From Teredinibacter purpureus (lineage in GTDB: Bacteria > Pseudomonadota > Gammaproteobacteria > Pseudomonadales > Cellvibrionaceae), in assembly GCF_014217335.1 (NCBI RefSeq), contig NZ_CP060092.1, positions 3,923,501 through 3,987,500 of the forward strand: a stretch of 64,000 nt of DNA, written 5' to 3'. Positions 29,060 through 38,272 of the stretch are shown here, piece by piece. The translations under genes were made by a program, and so were the position numbers. The notes under the pieces were generated by a model. That model was not told where the DNA came from and made no database searches. It saw nothing but the letters and a program-made list of their open reading frames with translations. How positions within the stretch are numbered: position 1 is the first letter of the stretch; each line of letters opens with the position of its first letter.

Positions 29060-30430
29060 ATGACCACAAAAATAACCGTAGACCTATGCCTAGACGCCTC
29101 TTGGATTGCTCCCGTGATTCCACGTGGCCGCCTTTATACTGATTGCAGCCTATTAATCAACGGCGACACCATTATAGGTATAACCCCGACTAGCGATGTT
29201 AGCAGCCAATACACGCCCCTAAAGCGAGTAGATCTTACCCGGCAATTGATTATGCCGGGGCTTATCAACACCCACGGTCATGCGGCTATGGCCCTGCTAC
29301 GCGGTTTTGCCGATGATCACCCTCTCGACACCTGGCTACAAGACCATATATGGCCGGCCGAAAACCGTTGGGTAAATGAAACATTTGTGGAAGACGGAAG
29401 CAAACTCGCCATCGCCGAGATGTTATTAACAGGTACAACCTGTTTTGCCGATATGTATTATTTCCCCGAAGCGTGTGCCGCAGCCGCCCGCGAAGCCGGT
29501 ATTCGGGCGCAAATTACCTTCCCTATATTGGACGCCCCTAATAACTGGTCCCGAGATGCTGATGACGCGTTCCACAAAGGTTTACAGCTGCGTGACAAAT
29601 ACCGTTCTCACCCCCTTATAGAGATTGGCTTTGGCCCCCATGCGCCCTACACCGTTAGCGACCAGTCACTACAACGCATTGCGACCTACGCAGAAGAACT
29701 GCAAGCCCCCATTCAAATACACTTACACGAAACGGCTCACGAGATCGATACCGCTCTAGCAGAAACCGGCATACGTCCCTTGCAACGCTTACACGATCTC
29801 GGGCTGCTCACGCCTTTAACGCAGTGCGTGCATATGACGCAAACCACCGCAGACGATAGAGCACTATTAAAACTTACCGGTGCACACGTTATTCATTGCC
29901 CGCAATCGAACATGAAGCTGGCCAGCGGTACCTGTAACGCCCAGCAGCTTTTAGACGCCGATATAAACGTAGCCCTCGGTACTGATGGCGCGGCCAGCAA
30001 TAACACGCTGAATATGTTTGCCGAGCTACAAACAGCCGCATTGCTCGGTAAACTTGCGGCCAACAACCCCGCCGCGATCAATGCCACCACCGCCATTGAG
30101 ATGGCAACCATTAACGGCGCACGCGCAATGGGAATTGAAGAAAAAGTGGGATCACTCGAAGCCGGTAAACAAGCCGATGTGATTGCCATAGACCTCTCTA
30201 ATATAGCCTCTTTGCCAGTGCACAACCCGCTGAGCCAACTGGTATACACCGGTGCAGGCGCGCACGTAACACATGTTTGGGTGGCCGGTGAGCAACGCGT
30301 TCATAACGGCGCTCTCACACAGCTATCGCTTGAAGAGATTAAGATTAATACCCATAAATGGCAAAACCGTATGAAGGGTAACGAACCCCCTAAAAATGCC
30401 AGTACACACATTGGAGAGCGCGAATCATGA
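29060..30430 (+). CDS. 5-methylthioadenosine/S-adenosylhomocysteine deaminase-like amidohydrolase
   Basis: The 456-residue metal-dependent hydrolase has [22 protein letters not shown], with the HxH metal site, [11 protein letters not shown] and [15 protein letters not shown] carrying further His and Asp ligands, in the TRZ/ATZ-MtaD family. Characterised members deaminate S-adenosylhomocysteine or methylthioadenosine. The Pseudomonas aeruginosa neighbourhood has the same gene beside ubiG and close to gyrA, with mtnA between; mtnA is missing here. It is divergent from gyrA across 220 bases and overlaps ubiG by four bases. Confidence 0.9.
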   Translation: MTTKITVDLCLDASWIAPVIPRGRLYTDCSLLINGDTIIGITPTSDVSSQYTPLKRVDLTRQLIMPGLINTHGHAAMALLRGFADDHPLDTWLQDHIWPAENRWVNETFVEDGSKLAIAEMLLTGTTCFADMYYFPEACAAAAREAGIRAQITFPILDAPNNWSRDADDAFHKGLQLRDKYRSHPLIEIGFGPHAPYTVSDQSLQRIATYAEELQAPIQIHLHETAHEIDTALAETGIRPLQRLHDLGLLTPLTQCVHMTQTTADDRALLKLTGAHVIHCPQSNMKLASGTCNAQQLLDADINVALGTDGAASNNTLNMFAELQTAALLGKLAANNPAAINATTAIEMATINGARAMGIEEKVGSLEAGKQADVIAIDLSNIASLPVHNPLSQLVYTGAGAHVTHVWVAGEQRVHNGALTQLSLEEIKINTHKWQNRMKGNEPPKNASTHIGERES

Positions 30431-31143
30431 CGACGACAGCCAACCAAAATGTTGATGAAGCCGAGATTGCAAAATTTGAACGCATGGCCAGCCGCTGGTG
30501 GGATTTAAACGGCGAATTTAAGCCCCTGCACGACATTAACCCGCTACGCGCCAACTACATTGATGAGCGCGCGGCCGTCGCAGAAAAGAAAGTACTCGAT
30601 ATTGGTTGTGGTGGCGGAATATTATGCGAAGCTCTTTTTCAGCGCGGCGCCAATGTGACCGGTATAGACATGGGAGTGGCGCCGCTAGAAGTTGCTAAGC
30701 TTCACGGCCTAGAAACTGGCGCTCAGGTTGACTACCAACACACTACCGCAGAAGCCTTTGCTCAGAATAACGCGAATCAATTCGACATTGTTACCTGCTT
30801 AGAAATGCTCGAACACGTACCCAACCCCGCGAGCACAATCGATGCCTGTACAGCATTAGTAAAACCCGGTGGCGACATTTTCTTTTCAACCATTAACCGC
30901 AACCCAAAAGCATACGGCGTTGCCATTCTTGGGGCAGAATACCTGCTTAAATTATTACCCAAAGGCACGCACGAATACGGCAAGTTTATTCGCCCTTCAG
31001 AGCTTAGCCGCTGGGCACGAGAATCTGGCCTTGTAGTGAATAATATTTGCGGCATTACGTACAATGTTTTCACCAAAAAATATAAACTTAACCCAGACGA
31101 TATCGATGTTAATTATTTAATTCACGCGACCAAACCGTTATGA
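30427..31143 (+). CDS. ubiG: UbiG 3-demethylubiquinone / polyprenyl-dihydroxybenzoate O-methyltransferase
   Basis: The 238-residue SAM-dependent methyltransferase carries out both O-methylations of ubiquinone synthesis. It has [15 protein letters not shown] (SAM motif I), [20 protein letters not shown] and the UbiG-typical [20 protein letters not shown] near the N-terminus. ATGA overlaps join it to the deaminase upstream and the phosphatase downstream. Release of S-adenosylhomocysteine by UbiG may explain the conserved link to the deaminase, but that is inference. Confidence 0.96.
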   Translation: MTTTANQNVDEAEIAKFERMASRWWDLNGEFKPLHDINPLRANYIDERAAVAEKKVLDIGCGGGILCEALFQRGANVTGIDMGVAPLEVAKLHGLETGAQVDYQHTTAEAFAQNNANQFDIVTCLEMLEHVPNPASTIDACTALVKPGGDIFFSTINRNPKAYGVAILGAEYLLKLLPKGTHEYGKFIRPSELSRWARESGLVVNNICGITYNVFTKKYKLNPDDIDVNYLIHATKPL

Positions 31144-31808
31144 ACCCGAAACTTACGGCTGTTTTTTTTGACTTAGATGGTACGCTGCTCGATACCGCTC
31201 CAGATTTGGCGGCAGCGCTTAACCGGCTACTGCGCAGTAAAAGTATGCCAGAATTACCGTTAACCGCAGTACGCAACGTTGTCTCCGACGGCGCTAACGC
31301 CATGCTACAAATGGCGTTTAATTGTAAACCCAACGATAATGGCTTCGCTGAACTGCGCAGTGCATTACTCAACTTTTATTTACTCGATTTAGCCACTCAC
31401 ACAACCACTTTCGACGGCATTGATACCCTTCTGGAAAACCTAGCCTCCAAGGGCATTCACTGGGGCGTTGTCACAAATAAACCTTGGACCTATACCGAAC
31501 CGCTCATGAACGCATTTAAATTTTCTTCTGAGCCGTGTTCTATTATATGCCCTGAACATGTGGAAGAACGCAAGCCCGCACCCGACGCCTTACTGCTCGC
31601 CTGTAAGCAAAGCGCTTGCCTACCGCAAAATGCTCTTTATATTGGTGACCACAAACGCGATATTCTGTGTGGAATTAACGCAGGCATGCCCACTATCGCC
31701 GTAGGCTACGGTTACATTGACGCAAACGATAGCCACGAGAATTGGAACGCAACCCATTGCGTTAATAACGCCAGCGAAATATGGCCTATTATTGAAACAT
31801 ACCTTTAG
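31140..31808 (+). CDS. mupP: HAD phosphatase, MupP-like (MurNAc-6-phosphate phosphatase)
   Basis: The 222-residue Gph-like HAD enzyme has motif [20 protein letters not shown], motif II VVTNKPW, lysine in ERKPAPD and motif [11 protein letters not shown]. Position between ubiG and a yciK-like gene is the same as in Pseudomonas, where the protein was shown to be MupP, which dephosphorylates MurNAc-6-phosphate in peptidoglycan recycling. Phosphoglycolate phosphatase is the alternative reading from sequence alone; synteny tips the balance. Start ATG overlaps the ubiG stop by four bases. Confidence 0.82.
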   Translation: MNPKLTAVFFDLDGTLLDTAPDLAAALNRLLRSKSMPELPLTAVRNVVSDGANAMLQMAFNCKPNDNGFAELRSALLNFYLLDLATHTTTFDGIDTLLENLASKGIHWGVVTNKPWTYTEPLMNAFKFSSEPCSIICPEHVEERKPAPDALLLACKQSACLPQNALYIGDHKRDILCGINAGMPTIAVGYGYIDANDSHENWNATHCVNNASEIWPIIETYL

Positions 31809-31865
31809 ATTATTGATACCGCCGCACGACAACACGTCTAAGATTCCGGCGTCAGGAAAAGCATT

Positions 31866-32663
31866 ATGATCGATTCAAATACGCTCGTTCAATACGACGC
31901 GCCCAGTAAATTATTACACGATAAAATTATTCTCGTGACCGGTGCTGGAGATGGCATAGGCAGAGCTGCGGCCTTGGCGTTTGCCCAAGCCGGTGCAACG
32001 GTTGTATTACTCGGCCGAACCCTTTCAAAACTCGAAGCCGTTTACGACGAAATTGAAGCCAATAATGGCCCCAAGCCAGCCATTATTCCTATTAATTTTG
32101 AAGGCGCCGCCGAGCAAGATTTTATTGAAGTAGGTAATGTGCTCGCAGAGGAATTTGGCCATATCGACGGTTTACTGCATAACGCTAGCGAACTCGGCCC
32201 ACGTACGCCCATCGCCAATTACGGGCTTGAACAATGGCAAAAATTATTGCAAGTAAATGTGACCGCGCCGTTTATCCTCACAAAAACACTCTTACCGCTT
32301 TTATTAAGTGCACCGAGTGCTAGCGTAGTATTTACCGGTGCAGACGTTGGTTTAAAGGGTCGCGCTTATTGGGGCGCATATGCCGTCTCTAAAGCCGCCA
32401 GCGAAAACCTAATGGAAACCTTAGCCGATGAGTTTGATGGCAAAAACACTATTCGTATTAACTCGATAAACCCTGGCCCTACACGCACCAAAATGCGCGC
32501 GACCGCTTACCCCGCAGAAGACCCCGGGAAAATAGCCTCAGCAGAATCGCTTATGAACCGTTATTTATACCTCATGGGAAAAGACAGTGAAGGCATTTCA
32601 GGCCAACAGTTTAATGCTCAACCTACCGTAGAAATAAGCGCTAGCAACCAGCTAAATCTATAA
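31866..32663 (+). CDS. YciK-like short-chain dehydrogenase
   Basis: The 265-residue SDR has the NAD(P)-binding motif VTGAGDGIGRAAAL near residue 24, LHNASELGP in place of the usual NNAG, and the catalytic pair in YAVSKAASENL. It matches the YciK group, whose substrate is not firmly known. The ATG at 31866 has AGGA eight bases upstream. It is last in the plus-strand group and overlaps the 3' end of the converging lipoprotein gene by six bases, with no terminator visible between them. Confidence 0.85.
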   Translation: MIDSNTLVQYDAPSKLLHDKIILVTGAGDGIGRAAALAFAQAGATVVLLGRTLSKLEAVYDEIEANNGPKPAIIPINFEGAAEQDFIEVGNVLAEEFGHIDGLLHNASELGPRTPIANYGLEQWQKLLQVNVTAPFILTKTLLPLLLSAPSASVVFTGADVGLKGRAYWGAYAVSKAASENLMETLADEFDGKNTIRINSINPGPTRTKMRATAYPAEDPGKIASAESLMNRYLYLMGKDSEGISGQQFNAQPTVEISASNQLNL

Positions 32664-33377
32664 GCGCGTACCACCGCTTCCAATAATAGGTTGCGGTGCT
32701 ATCGCTGACCCGCGGGAATGGTCTGGTTCTGGCGTGGGCGTAGGCACGGGAATAGGCCCTGTGGGCGGTGCCATAAAGTGCGGCGTTACGCTGGAATGCG
32801 GCGCTACCGATGGGCTTGATGGAAGCATGGCGCTGTCCAACTCTTTCGGTTTTTCTGTAATCTCTAAATTCTCTAAGCGCTCGACGTTTTCTACATTATC
32901 GACAATCTCATTAGAGCCATTGGGCTGACGAAAAAACGTCGTTGATTGCGCTTTAGCGTAACGGTCTCGCCAATGACTTTTCACTACTCCTTCATCGTAA
33001 AATACATGAAAGTACTCCACATCCTGTTCTTCACCATCATAGCGAAGTAATACAAAGAGATCGGCATGCATTTTATTTAGCCGATACAATCGATAATTTG
33101 AAATAGACTGGTTATCCGGGCCTTGCTGACGAGACTGCGGTTCGCCGAGTTGCGATTCTATCCACAACTGAGACGTTTTATTGTGTCGAATATCAACAAA
33201 AAAATTATCGGGCAACAAGCCTTCAACATCTTCGTAGGCTGTTTTGTTAGAAATGGAACACGACGAAAGTAGTAAAAATACAGCAAGAGAGAAAATACGC
33301 AAATCTGTACGCGGTAAAACCCAAGGTAATACTCGCCTATTTAGCGGCGCATTTTTAAATAGAAGGTTACGCCACAT
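32658..33377 (-). CDS. BamE-like lipoprotein with proline-rich tail
   Basis: The reading frame encodes 239 residues. Residues 26-40 (LRIFSLAVFLLLSSC) form a lipoprotein signal with Cys40, so the true start may be the TTG at 33302, although no ribosome site supports either choice. The mature part (SQLWIESQLGEPQSR, then VEYFHVFYDEGVVKSHW) resembles the SmpA/BamE fold. The last 70 residues are rich in Pro and Ser (GPIPVPTPTPEPDHS). It is the last gene of the chemotaxis group, overlapping the DUF2802 gene by 11 bases. I know no role for it in motility. Confidence 0.65.
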   Translation of the reverse strand: MWRNLLFKNAPLNRRVLPWVLPRTDLRIFSLAVFLLLSSCSISNKTAYEDVEGLLPDNFFVDIRHNKTSQLWIESQLGEPQSRQQGPDNQSISNYRLYRLNKMHADLFVLLRYDGEEQDVEYFHVFYDEGVVKSHWRDRYAKAQSTTFFRQPNGSNEIVDNVENVERLENLEITEKPKELDSAMLPSSPSVAPHSSVTPHFMAPPTGPIPVPTPTPEPDHSRGSAIAPQPIIGSGGTRL

Positions 33378-33798
33378 GATCGTGTAATTGTGATTGCGCG
33401 TGTAGCATTTTCATTAAATCAATTTCTGATGGCGACAACCCACTATTAGCGGATATCGTTTGTACATCGATACCTTGTTCCACCAATTTTTGCGCCTGAG
33501 AGTATGAAAATTCGCTATCGTTATGCCGAATATCCTCTTGCTCTAGTTGCAAAGTATTCAGTTTTTTTTCTAATGCAATAATGTGCTGCCCAAGCCCGCG
33601 CGAACCCGCGTTTATTAGCGCACCCTGTTTTTCTAACCTATCCACTTGTTGCCTAAGCGCTAGTAGCCTACGACGGTTTAACAGTGAAAATACAACGATA
33701 GCCACAAAACACAACGCAACTACACCCATAAAGCCAACGAGTAGATCATCACTTAGCGCGCCAAACCATTGCGCTAATTTAAATGAATTCATCTCCAT
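33367..33798 (-). CDS. DUF2802-family membrane-anchored protein
   Basis: A 143-residue protein with one membrane helix (about 21-40, GFMGVVALCFVAIVVFSLL), a coiled-coil segment (about 45-95) and a C-terminal helical motif (QAQKLVEQGIDVQTISANSG, then LSPSEIDLMKML). The family regularly follows cheW in polar flagellates including Pseudomonas. Its function is not established; the C-terminal module looks like a small helix-turn-helix, and the membrane helix suggests a polar or array-linked scaffold. It lies 72 bases after cheW. Confidence 0.8.
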   Translation of the reverse strand: MEMNSFKLAQWFGALSDDLLVGFMGVVALCFVAIVVFSLLNRRRLLALRQQVDRLEKQGALINAGSRGLGQHIIALEKKLNTLQLEQEDIRHNDSEFSYSQAQKLVEQGIDVQTISANSGLSPSEIDLMKMLHAQSQLHDHVA

Positions 33799-33870
33799 AA
33801 TAGAGGTACCTCGTTTATCTCAACCTGATATGTACGTTGTGTACAACCATGTTGTTGTTTTAGGTGTGAT

Positions 33871-34356
33871 TTACACCGCATCTATTTCAGCCCACTCATC
33901 GTCGGTTAATAATTTATCCAGTTCAATTAAGATGAGTAGTTCATCATTTTTATGACAAACACCCTGAATAAATTTAGCGCTTTCTTCATTACCTACATTG
34001 GGGGCCGTTTCTATTTCGGACTGGCGTAAATACACCACCTCAGCAACACTATCCACCAAAATGCCCACTACATGAGCATCTGCCTCGATAATGACGATTC
34101 GAGTGTTATCGTTAAGCTCGCCAGGAGGCAGGGCAAAGCGTTCTCGCGTATCAATAACGGTTACAACATTACCGCGCAAATTGATAATACCGATAACATA
34201 AGAAGGTGCGCCTGGCACCGCCGCTATTTCGGTGTAACGCAAGACCTCTTGTACCTGCATCACATTCACACCATAGGTTTCACCGGCCAACTTAAACGTT
34301 ACCCATTGTAAGACCGGATCTTCACTGGATTTATTGATGCTGGAATTAGCTGACAT
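33871..34356 (-). CDS. cheW: Chemotaxis coupling protein CheW
   Basis: The 161-residue CheW has an SH3-like double barrel: VLQWVTFKLAGETYGVNVMQ, EVLRYTEIAAVPGAPSYVIG, INLRGNVVTVIDTRERF and VGILVDSVAEV. It links MCP receptors to CheA. The short N-terminal extension is polar. A good sigma-54 motif lies about 115 bases upstream, so it may be transcribed apart from parP as well as with it. Confidence 0.95.
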   Translation of the reverse strand: MSANSSINKSSEDPVLQWVTFKLAGETYGVNVMQVQEVLRYTEIAAVPGAPSYVIGIINLRGNVVTVIDTRERFALPPGELNDNTRIVIIEADAHVVGILVDSVAEVVYLRQSEIETAPNVGNEESAKFIQGVCHKNDELLILIELDKLLTDDEWAEIDAV

Positions 34357-34471
34357 TGATTGTATTCCTCACTATTTCTACGCCTGAGCTTATCGGAAAG
34401 ATTTCTGATGTCACAGCAGGCGTCAAATTTCAGCCGCGCGGCGCCGGATCTACTCTTTAATATAGTTAATT

Positions 34472-34487
34472 GCAGCTTCTATGCCAG
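34472..34487 (-). promoter_or_regulatory. Candidate sigma-54 promoter of cheW
   Basis: On the minus strand CTGGCATAGAAGCTGC gives GG and GC with exactly ten bases between, flanked as TGGCA and TGCA, close to the consensus. The predicted start is near 34460, about 100 bases before the cheW ATG, in the gap after parP. Confidence 0.5.
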
Positions 34488-34509
34488 CGGAAAACTCATC
34501 GAGAAGAGA

Positions 34510-35631
34510 TTATTTATTTTCCGAGGCCTGCAACATTGCGCCCATTTGAGGAATATCGATAAGTGCACACATGGCAGACTTAACGGTACCCGCGAGCCAA
34601 GGACGACCAGAACGATGCGCACGCCATTTAACCTCATCAGGGTCAAGTGATATGGGCTGGTTAACCGAATCAACCGCCAAGCCCCACGGTAAGCCATCAA
34701 TAGAAACAACATATTTAGCCGACGACAAAAAACAATCGGAGTATTTTTCGGGCATTACAAATAATGCCGTATTAACCGTGCGAATTTGCCCATGCGGCGT
34801 GGTCAAGAGCCCCATAAACCAATCGGACTGTCCGAAAATTGGCGTTAATTCCTCGGCGATAGGCTGAATTTGGCCTAGGGCAATAAGCGGAACCGCCAAC
34901 GTAAGGCCAGCAACATCGAATAACAGCACATCAAAACGATTCTGAGCCCATTGCGGACGCCCATTATCGGCCCACTCAAGAACAGAATTGATGCTCTGTG
35001 CGTAAAGGTCTTCTTGCGAAAACGAAACCACTTCCGAAACGCTCTGCATACCGAGCGATTTGCGTAACGAGATCTCGGCTTTTTCATCGTCGGATAGCGC
35101 TTCTTCGCACTCCACCGCTATTTCTACGGGCTCGCTTTCTTTTAACGGTGCTGCAGGGCTATCGACAATCGGTAAATCAACCTGCTGCTCAACATGAATA
35201 TCGGGTATTTGTTTAGCGAGTAACGCCTGTAACTGTTGTCGCTTAAGTGCCTCCAACTCGGCAAGGTGCTGCCCATCGACCTCTCGCACACTCTCTTTCT
35301 TGGGGCTTACCTGCACTTGCGTTACCGCCTTCGCGCGCTCACGCACCCGCTCAACTCTAGGAGTAACCGGTAAGACAGCGGGGCTTGGTTTGGGCGAAAT
35401 GGCGATGCGCTGTGACGTTGATGCACGCGATGCTGCAAGAGGAGGTGCGGTATTCTGCGAGGTTTGCGACACTGCCGTAACAGTTGCCTTGTCAGTTGTA
35501 AGCGTACAAGGCGACGTTACCTGTTCAGGTTTTTCCGCCTCAGCAGTTGCCGGGCGAGCGCTTTCTACCTTTTCGCTTAACAGCTCATTAAAATAATCTA
35601 ACAGAGATTCTTCAGTGTGCCGGTTATTCAT
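34510..35631 (-). CDS. parP: ParP-like CheW-domain protein
   Basis: The 373-residue protein has a short N-terminal helix (EESLLDYFNELLSEK), a long Ala/Pro/Ser/Thr linker to about 200 and a C-terminal CheW-like domain (about 228-373: NRFDVLLFDVAGLTLAVPL and WGLAVDSVNQP). This matches ParP, known in Vibrio to bind CheA and ParC and so tether chemotaxis arrays at the pole. It overlaps parC by four bases (ATGA) and precedes cheW, the expected order. Confidence 0.85.
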   Translation of the reverse strand: MNNRHTEESLLDYFNELLSEKVESARPATAEAEKPEQVTSPCTLTTDKATVTAVSQTSQNTAPPLAASRASTSQRIAISPKPSPAVLPVTPRVERVRERAKAVTQVQVSPKKESVREVDGQHLAELEALKRQQLQALLAKQIPDIHVEQQVDLPIVDSPAAPLKESEPVEIAVECEEALSDDEKAEISLRKSLGMQSVSEVVSFSQEDLYAQSINSVLEWADNGRPQWAQNRFDVLLFDVAGLTLAVPLIALGQIQPIAEELTPIFGQSDWFMGLLTTPHGQIRTVNTALFVMPEKYSDCFLSSAKYVVSIDGLPWGLAVDSVNQPISLDPDEVKWRAHRSGRPWLAGTVKSAMCALIDIPQMGAMLQASENK

Positions 35632-36497
35632 CGAAGGCTTCCCCGCGCATTATCGCTCGGTGAAACGCGTGTTGTTTTTACGCGCGCTGTATCAGTTGGC
35701 ACACCAACGTCTCTACCTTGCGCATAATCTCCTTCTTCTGTATTTAAGAATTGATACAACGACCGGTAGCCCTCTATACCCCGCGTACTATCGTCGAATA
35801 AATGGGGTGGTACACCCGCCTTACTCGCATCACGAAACCGTGTATCAATGGGAATTTTTCCTTTCCATACCGGCTCACCAAAACTATTACGTATCGTCCT
35901 TAAGCTGGTCACGCATGCCTGTGTTCGCCTATCGTACATGGTGGGTACGATTGTAAAAGGTAACTCTTGCTTACGTGAGCGGCTCATCATTTTGAGTGTA
36001 TGCAAGATACGCTCTAGGCCTTTTATGGCCAAAAATTCCGTTTGTACAGGGATAATTAAATGATGGCACGCCGCTATCGCGTTCACCATCAACACCCCTA
36101 ATTGCGGCGGGCAATCGATAATCGCTTGGTCAAAATCACTAGCCACCGCAGACAGTGTTTTAGCCATTACCAACCCCATTCCATCGCCAATCGCTTGACG
36201 TTCGAGTGTCGCCAATAGGGTTGAAGCCGGCAATAGGTGTAACCCGGCAAACGGTGTAGACACCACCATTTTTTCAACAAGATTATGCGTAATTTTATGT
36301 CGATTTTCGAAAAGCGTAAAAACTGATTCAGTTAGGGTATCGGGGTTTTGTCTAAAATAACTGGTCAACGAACCATGCGGGTCCAAATCAATAAGCAGCA
36401 CACGCTTGCTCGCCTCAGAAGCTAAGCCGCCGAGCGCTACCGTGGTGGTGGTTTTCCCCACGCCACCCTTTTGATTTGCGATTGTCCAAACTTGCAC
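35628..36497 (-). CDS. parC: ParC-like ParA-family ATPase for polar array placement
   Basis: The 289-residue ATPase starts MQVWTIANQKGGVGKTTTTV with a deviant Walker A motif and has VLLIDLDPHGSLTSYF and AIIDCPPQLGVL. The start is a GTG at 36497 with AGGT six bases upstream; the extension to the TTG at 36554 is rejected because all relatives start just before the P-loop. In Vibrio ParC directs chemotaxis arrays to the old and new poles with ParP, which overlaps it here. Confidence 0.88.
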   Translation of the reverse strand: MQVWTIANQKGGVGKTTTTVALGGLASEASKRVLLIDLDPHGSLTSYFRQNPDTLTESVFTLFENRHKITHNLVEKMVVSTPFAGLHLLPASTLLATLERQAIGDGMGLVMAKTLSAVASDFDQAIIDCPPQLGVLMVNAIAACHHLIIPVQTEFLAIKGLERILHTLKMMSRSRKQELPFTIVPTMYDRRTQACVTSLRTIRNSFGEPVWKGKIPIDTRFRDASKAGVPPHLFDDSTRGIEGYRSLYQFLNTEEGDYAQGRDVGVPTDTARVKTTRVSPSDNARGSLR

Positions 36498-36572
36498 AAT
36501 AGTACCTGAGGTTTTTTCAAAAATACGGGTAGTATTTCTGACGCGTACATTCAATATTATTCACCAACGCAA

Positions 36573-37496
36573 TTAACGTGCCTCGCCTCTGCCTTTTGCG
36601 TCACTCGTAAATAACAGGCCACCACTGGGCAGCTGAATAGGCTCTACCGTATTGATGGGTAAATCCTCTTGCTGGATGTCATTAGGCGCTATATCACTCT
36701 CGGGATTGCCTTCTAGCGCGTTCACAAGTTCTGGCGACGGCAGGATATCCTGTGTATTGCTGACTCGCTCACCAGCATTCGACATAATGGTATCGGCACC
36801 TTCTCTCGGCGCTTGCGCCTTACTGCGTGCCACGCGTAATACAACACGTCGATTTTGGTTGCGCCCCTCGGGTGTAGCATTATCGCCAATAGGTTGATAC
36901 TCCCCATAACCGATTGCCGATAAACGAGTAGGGTCGACACCTTCAACTGCCAATAAATTGACTACCGCTACCGCGCGTGCAGACGACAGTTCCCAGTTAC
37001 TGTCGAATCGAGTATTGCGTATAGGAATGTCATCGGTATGCCCCGATACCGCAACAGCGTTGGCAAAGGGCGACAACACTTCGGCAACATCGGCAAATAT
37101 TTGTCGAGCCTCTTGGCTTGGCGCAGCATCGCCAGAATTAAACAGCAAGGCACTACTCACTTCAATTTCTACCCAGTCTTCGTTACCCCATACACTCACG
37201 GAACCTTTAGCGATAGCCCCTTCTAATAAGGCCGATAGACTTTTTTCGAGTGATGACAGTGCAGCCAAGGAATCGCCGTTCTCAACGATTTCTACCGGCG
37301 CTGCGGCAAGGGATTGAACCGGCTGTGAAAACGCCGATTGCAGCGTTTCGGATAACACTTTGTATTTACTTTCGCTCACATGTGAGACGGAATACATCAC
37401 CACAAAAAAGGCAAACAACAACGTAATAAAATCGGAATAGGATACTAACCAACGTTCGTGATTCGTTTTAGTCGCTATTGTGCTTCTACGTCTCAT
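36573..37496 (-). CDS. motD: Flagellar motor stator protein MotD (MotB family)
   Basis: A 307-residue MotB-type protein. The N-terminal plug-and-helix region has HERWLVSYSDFITLLFAFFVVMY with the proton-carrying Asp in SYSDF, and the periplasmic OmpA-like domain has VAVSGHTDDIPI, NWELSSARAVAVV and GEYQPIGDN for peptidoglycan binding. The C-terminal 75 residues are low in structure. The ATG at 37496 fits the family better than the TTG at 37511. MotD pairs with MotC, encoded 24 bases upstream. Confidence 0.9.
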   Translation of the reverse strand: MRRRSTIATKTNHERWLVSYSDFITLLFAFFVVMYSVSHVSESKYKVLSETLQSAFSQPVQSLAAAPVEIVENGDSLAALSSLEKSLSALLEGAIAKGSVSVWGNEDWVEIEVSSALLFNSGDAAPSQEARQIFADVAEVLSPFANAVAVSGHTDDIPIRNTRFDSNWELSSARAVAVVNLLAVEGVDPTRLSAIGYGEYQPIGDNATPEGRNQNRRVVLRVARSKAQAPREGADTIMSNAGERVSNTQDILPSPELVNALEGNPESDIAPNDIQQEDLPINTVEPIQLPSGGLLFTSDAKGRGEAR

Positions 37497-37520
37497 AATA
37501 ATGTGCCGCAAAAATCGACC

Positions 37521-38261
37521 TTAATGAAGATAACCGCTTAACTTCATTTCGATTGCCTTAGGGTTTTCACCATCGGCGATGGCGATAATGCCTTCGATTA
37601 ATAACTCTCGAAACTGAGACTGCTCTTTAATACAAGATTTCAATTTGTTCGCTATCGGTAATAGCAATAGATTCGCGAACGCGACGCCGTAAATCGTCGC
37701 CACAAACGCTACCGCTATTCCTGGGCCTAACTCAGCAGGGTCTGCCAAATGTTGCATTACATGAATCAAGCCCATCACTGCACCGATAATACCGATGGTG
37801 GGCGCGTAGCCCCCCATGCTCTCATAAAACTGTACGGCATCGTGATCACGCTCTTCTGCCACAATCAAATCTGTTTCTAAAACATGTCGAATAACATCGG
37901 GTTCACTGCCGTCAACTAACATGCGTAAACCTTTTTTCGAAAACGCATCCTTTTCACGCTCAGCAATATTTTCTAAACCCAACAAACCTTCTTTTCGAGC
38001 CGATCGCGCCCACCCCACTACTCGCTTAATACCCACCTGAAACTTTTGCCTTGGCGGCCTAAATATCCATTTAAATAAGCTTATGGCTCGGCGCAAGCCA
38101 GATGACGGCGTCTGCAATATTGCCGCACCAAAGGTACCACCAATAACAATAATGGCCGCAGGGCCATTTACCAGAGAGCCCCAGTTACCGCCCTCCAAAA
38201 AATTGCCGCCTATTAGTGCGGAAAAGCCAATAATAACGCCAACTACACTGAGCATATCCAT
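37521..38261 (-). CDS. motC: Flagellar motor stator protein MotC (MotA family)
   Basis: The 246-residue MotA-like protein has four membrane segments: about 4-21, 31-48, 148-168 and 181-201. Conserved pieces are GGNFLEGGNWGSLVNGPAAIIV, PTIGIIGAVMGLIHVM and PGIAVAFVATIYGVAFANLL, with charged cytoplasmic loops that touch FliG. In Pseudomonas the motCD pair is encoded after cheB and provides the stator needed under high load or swarming; the same order is found here. Confidence 0.92.
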   Translation of the reverse strand: MDMLSVVGVIIGFSALIGGNFLEGGNWGSLVNGPAAIIVIGGTFGAAILQTPSSGLRRAISLFKWIFRPPRQKFQVGIKRVVGWARSARKEGLLGLENIAEREKDAFSKKGLRMLVDGSEPDVIRHVLETDLIVAEERDHDAVQFYESMGGYAPTIGIIGAVMGLIHVMQHLADPAELGPGIAVAFVATIYGVAFANLLLLPIANKLKSCIKEQSQFRELLIEGIIAIADGENPKAIEMKLSGYLH

Positions 38262-38272
38262 TGTTCAGACCG

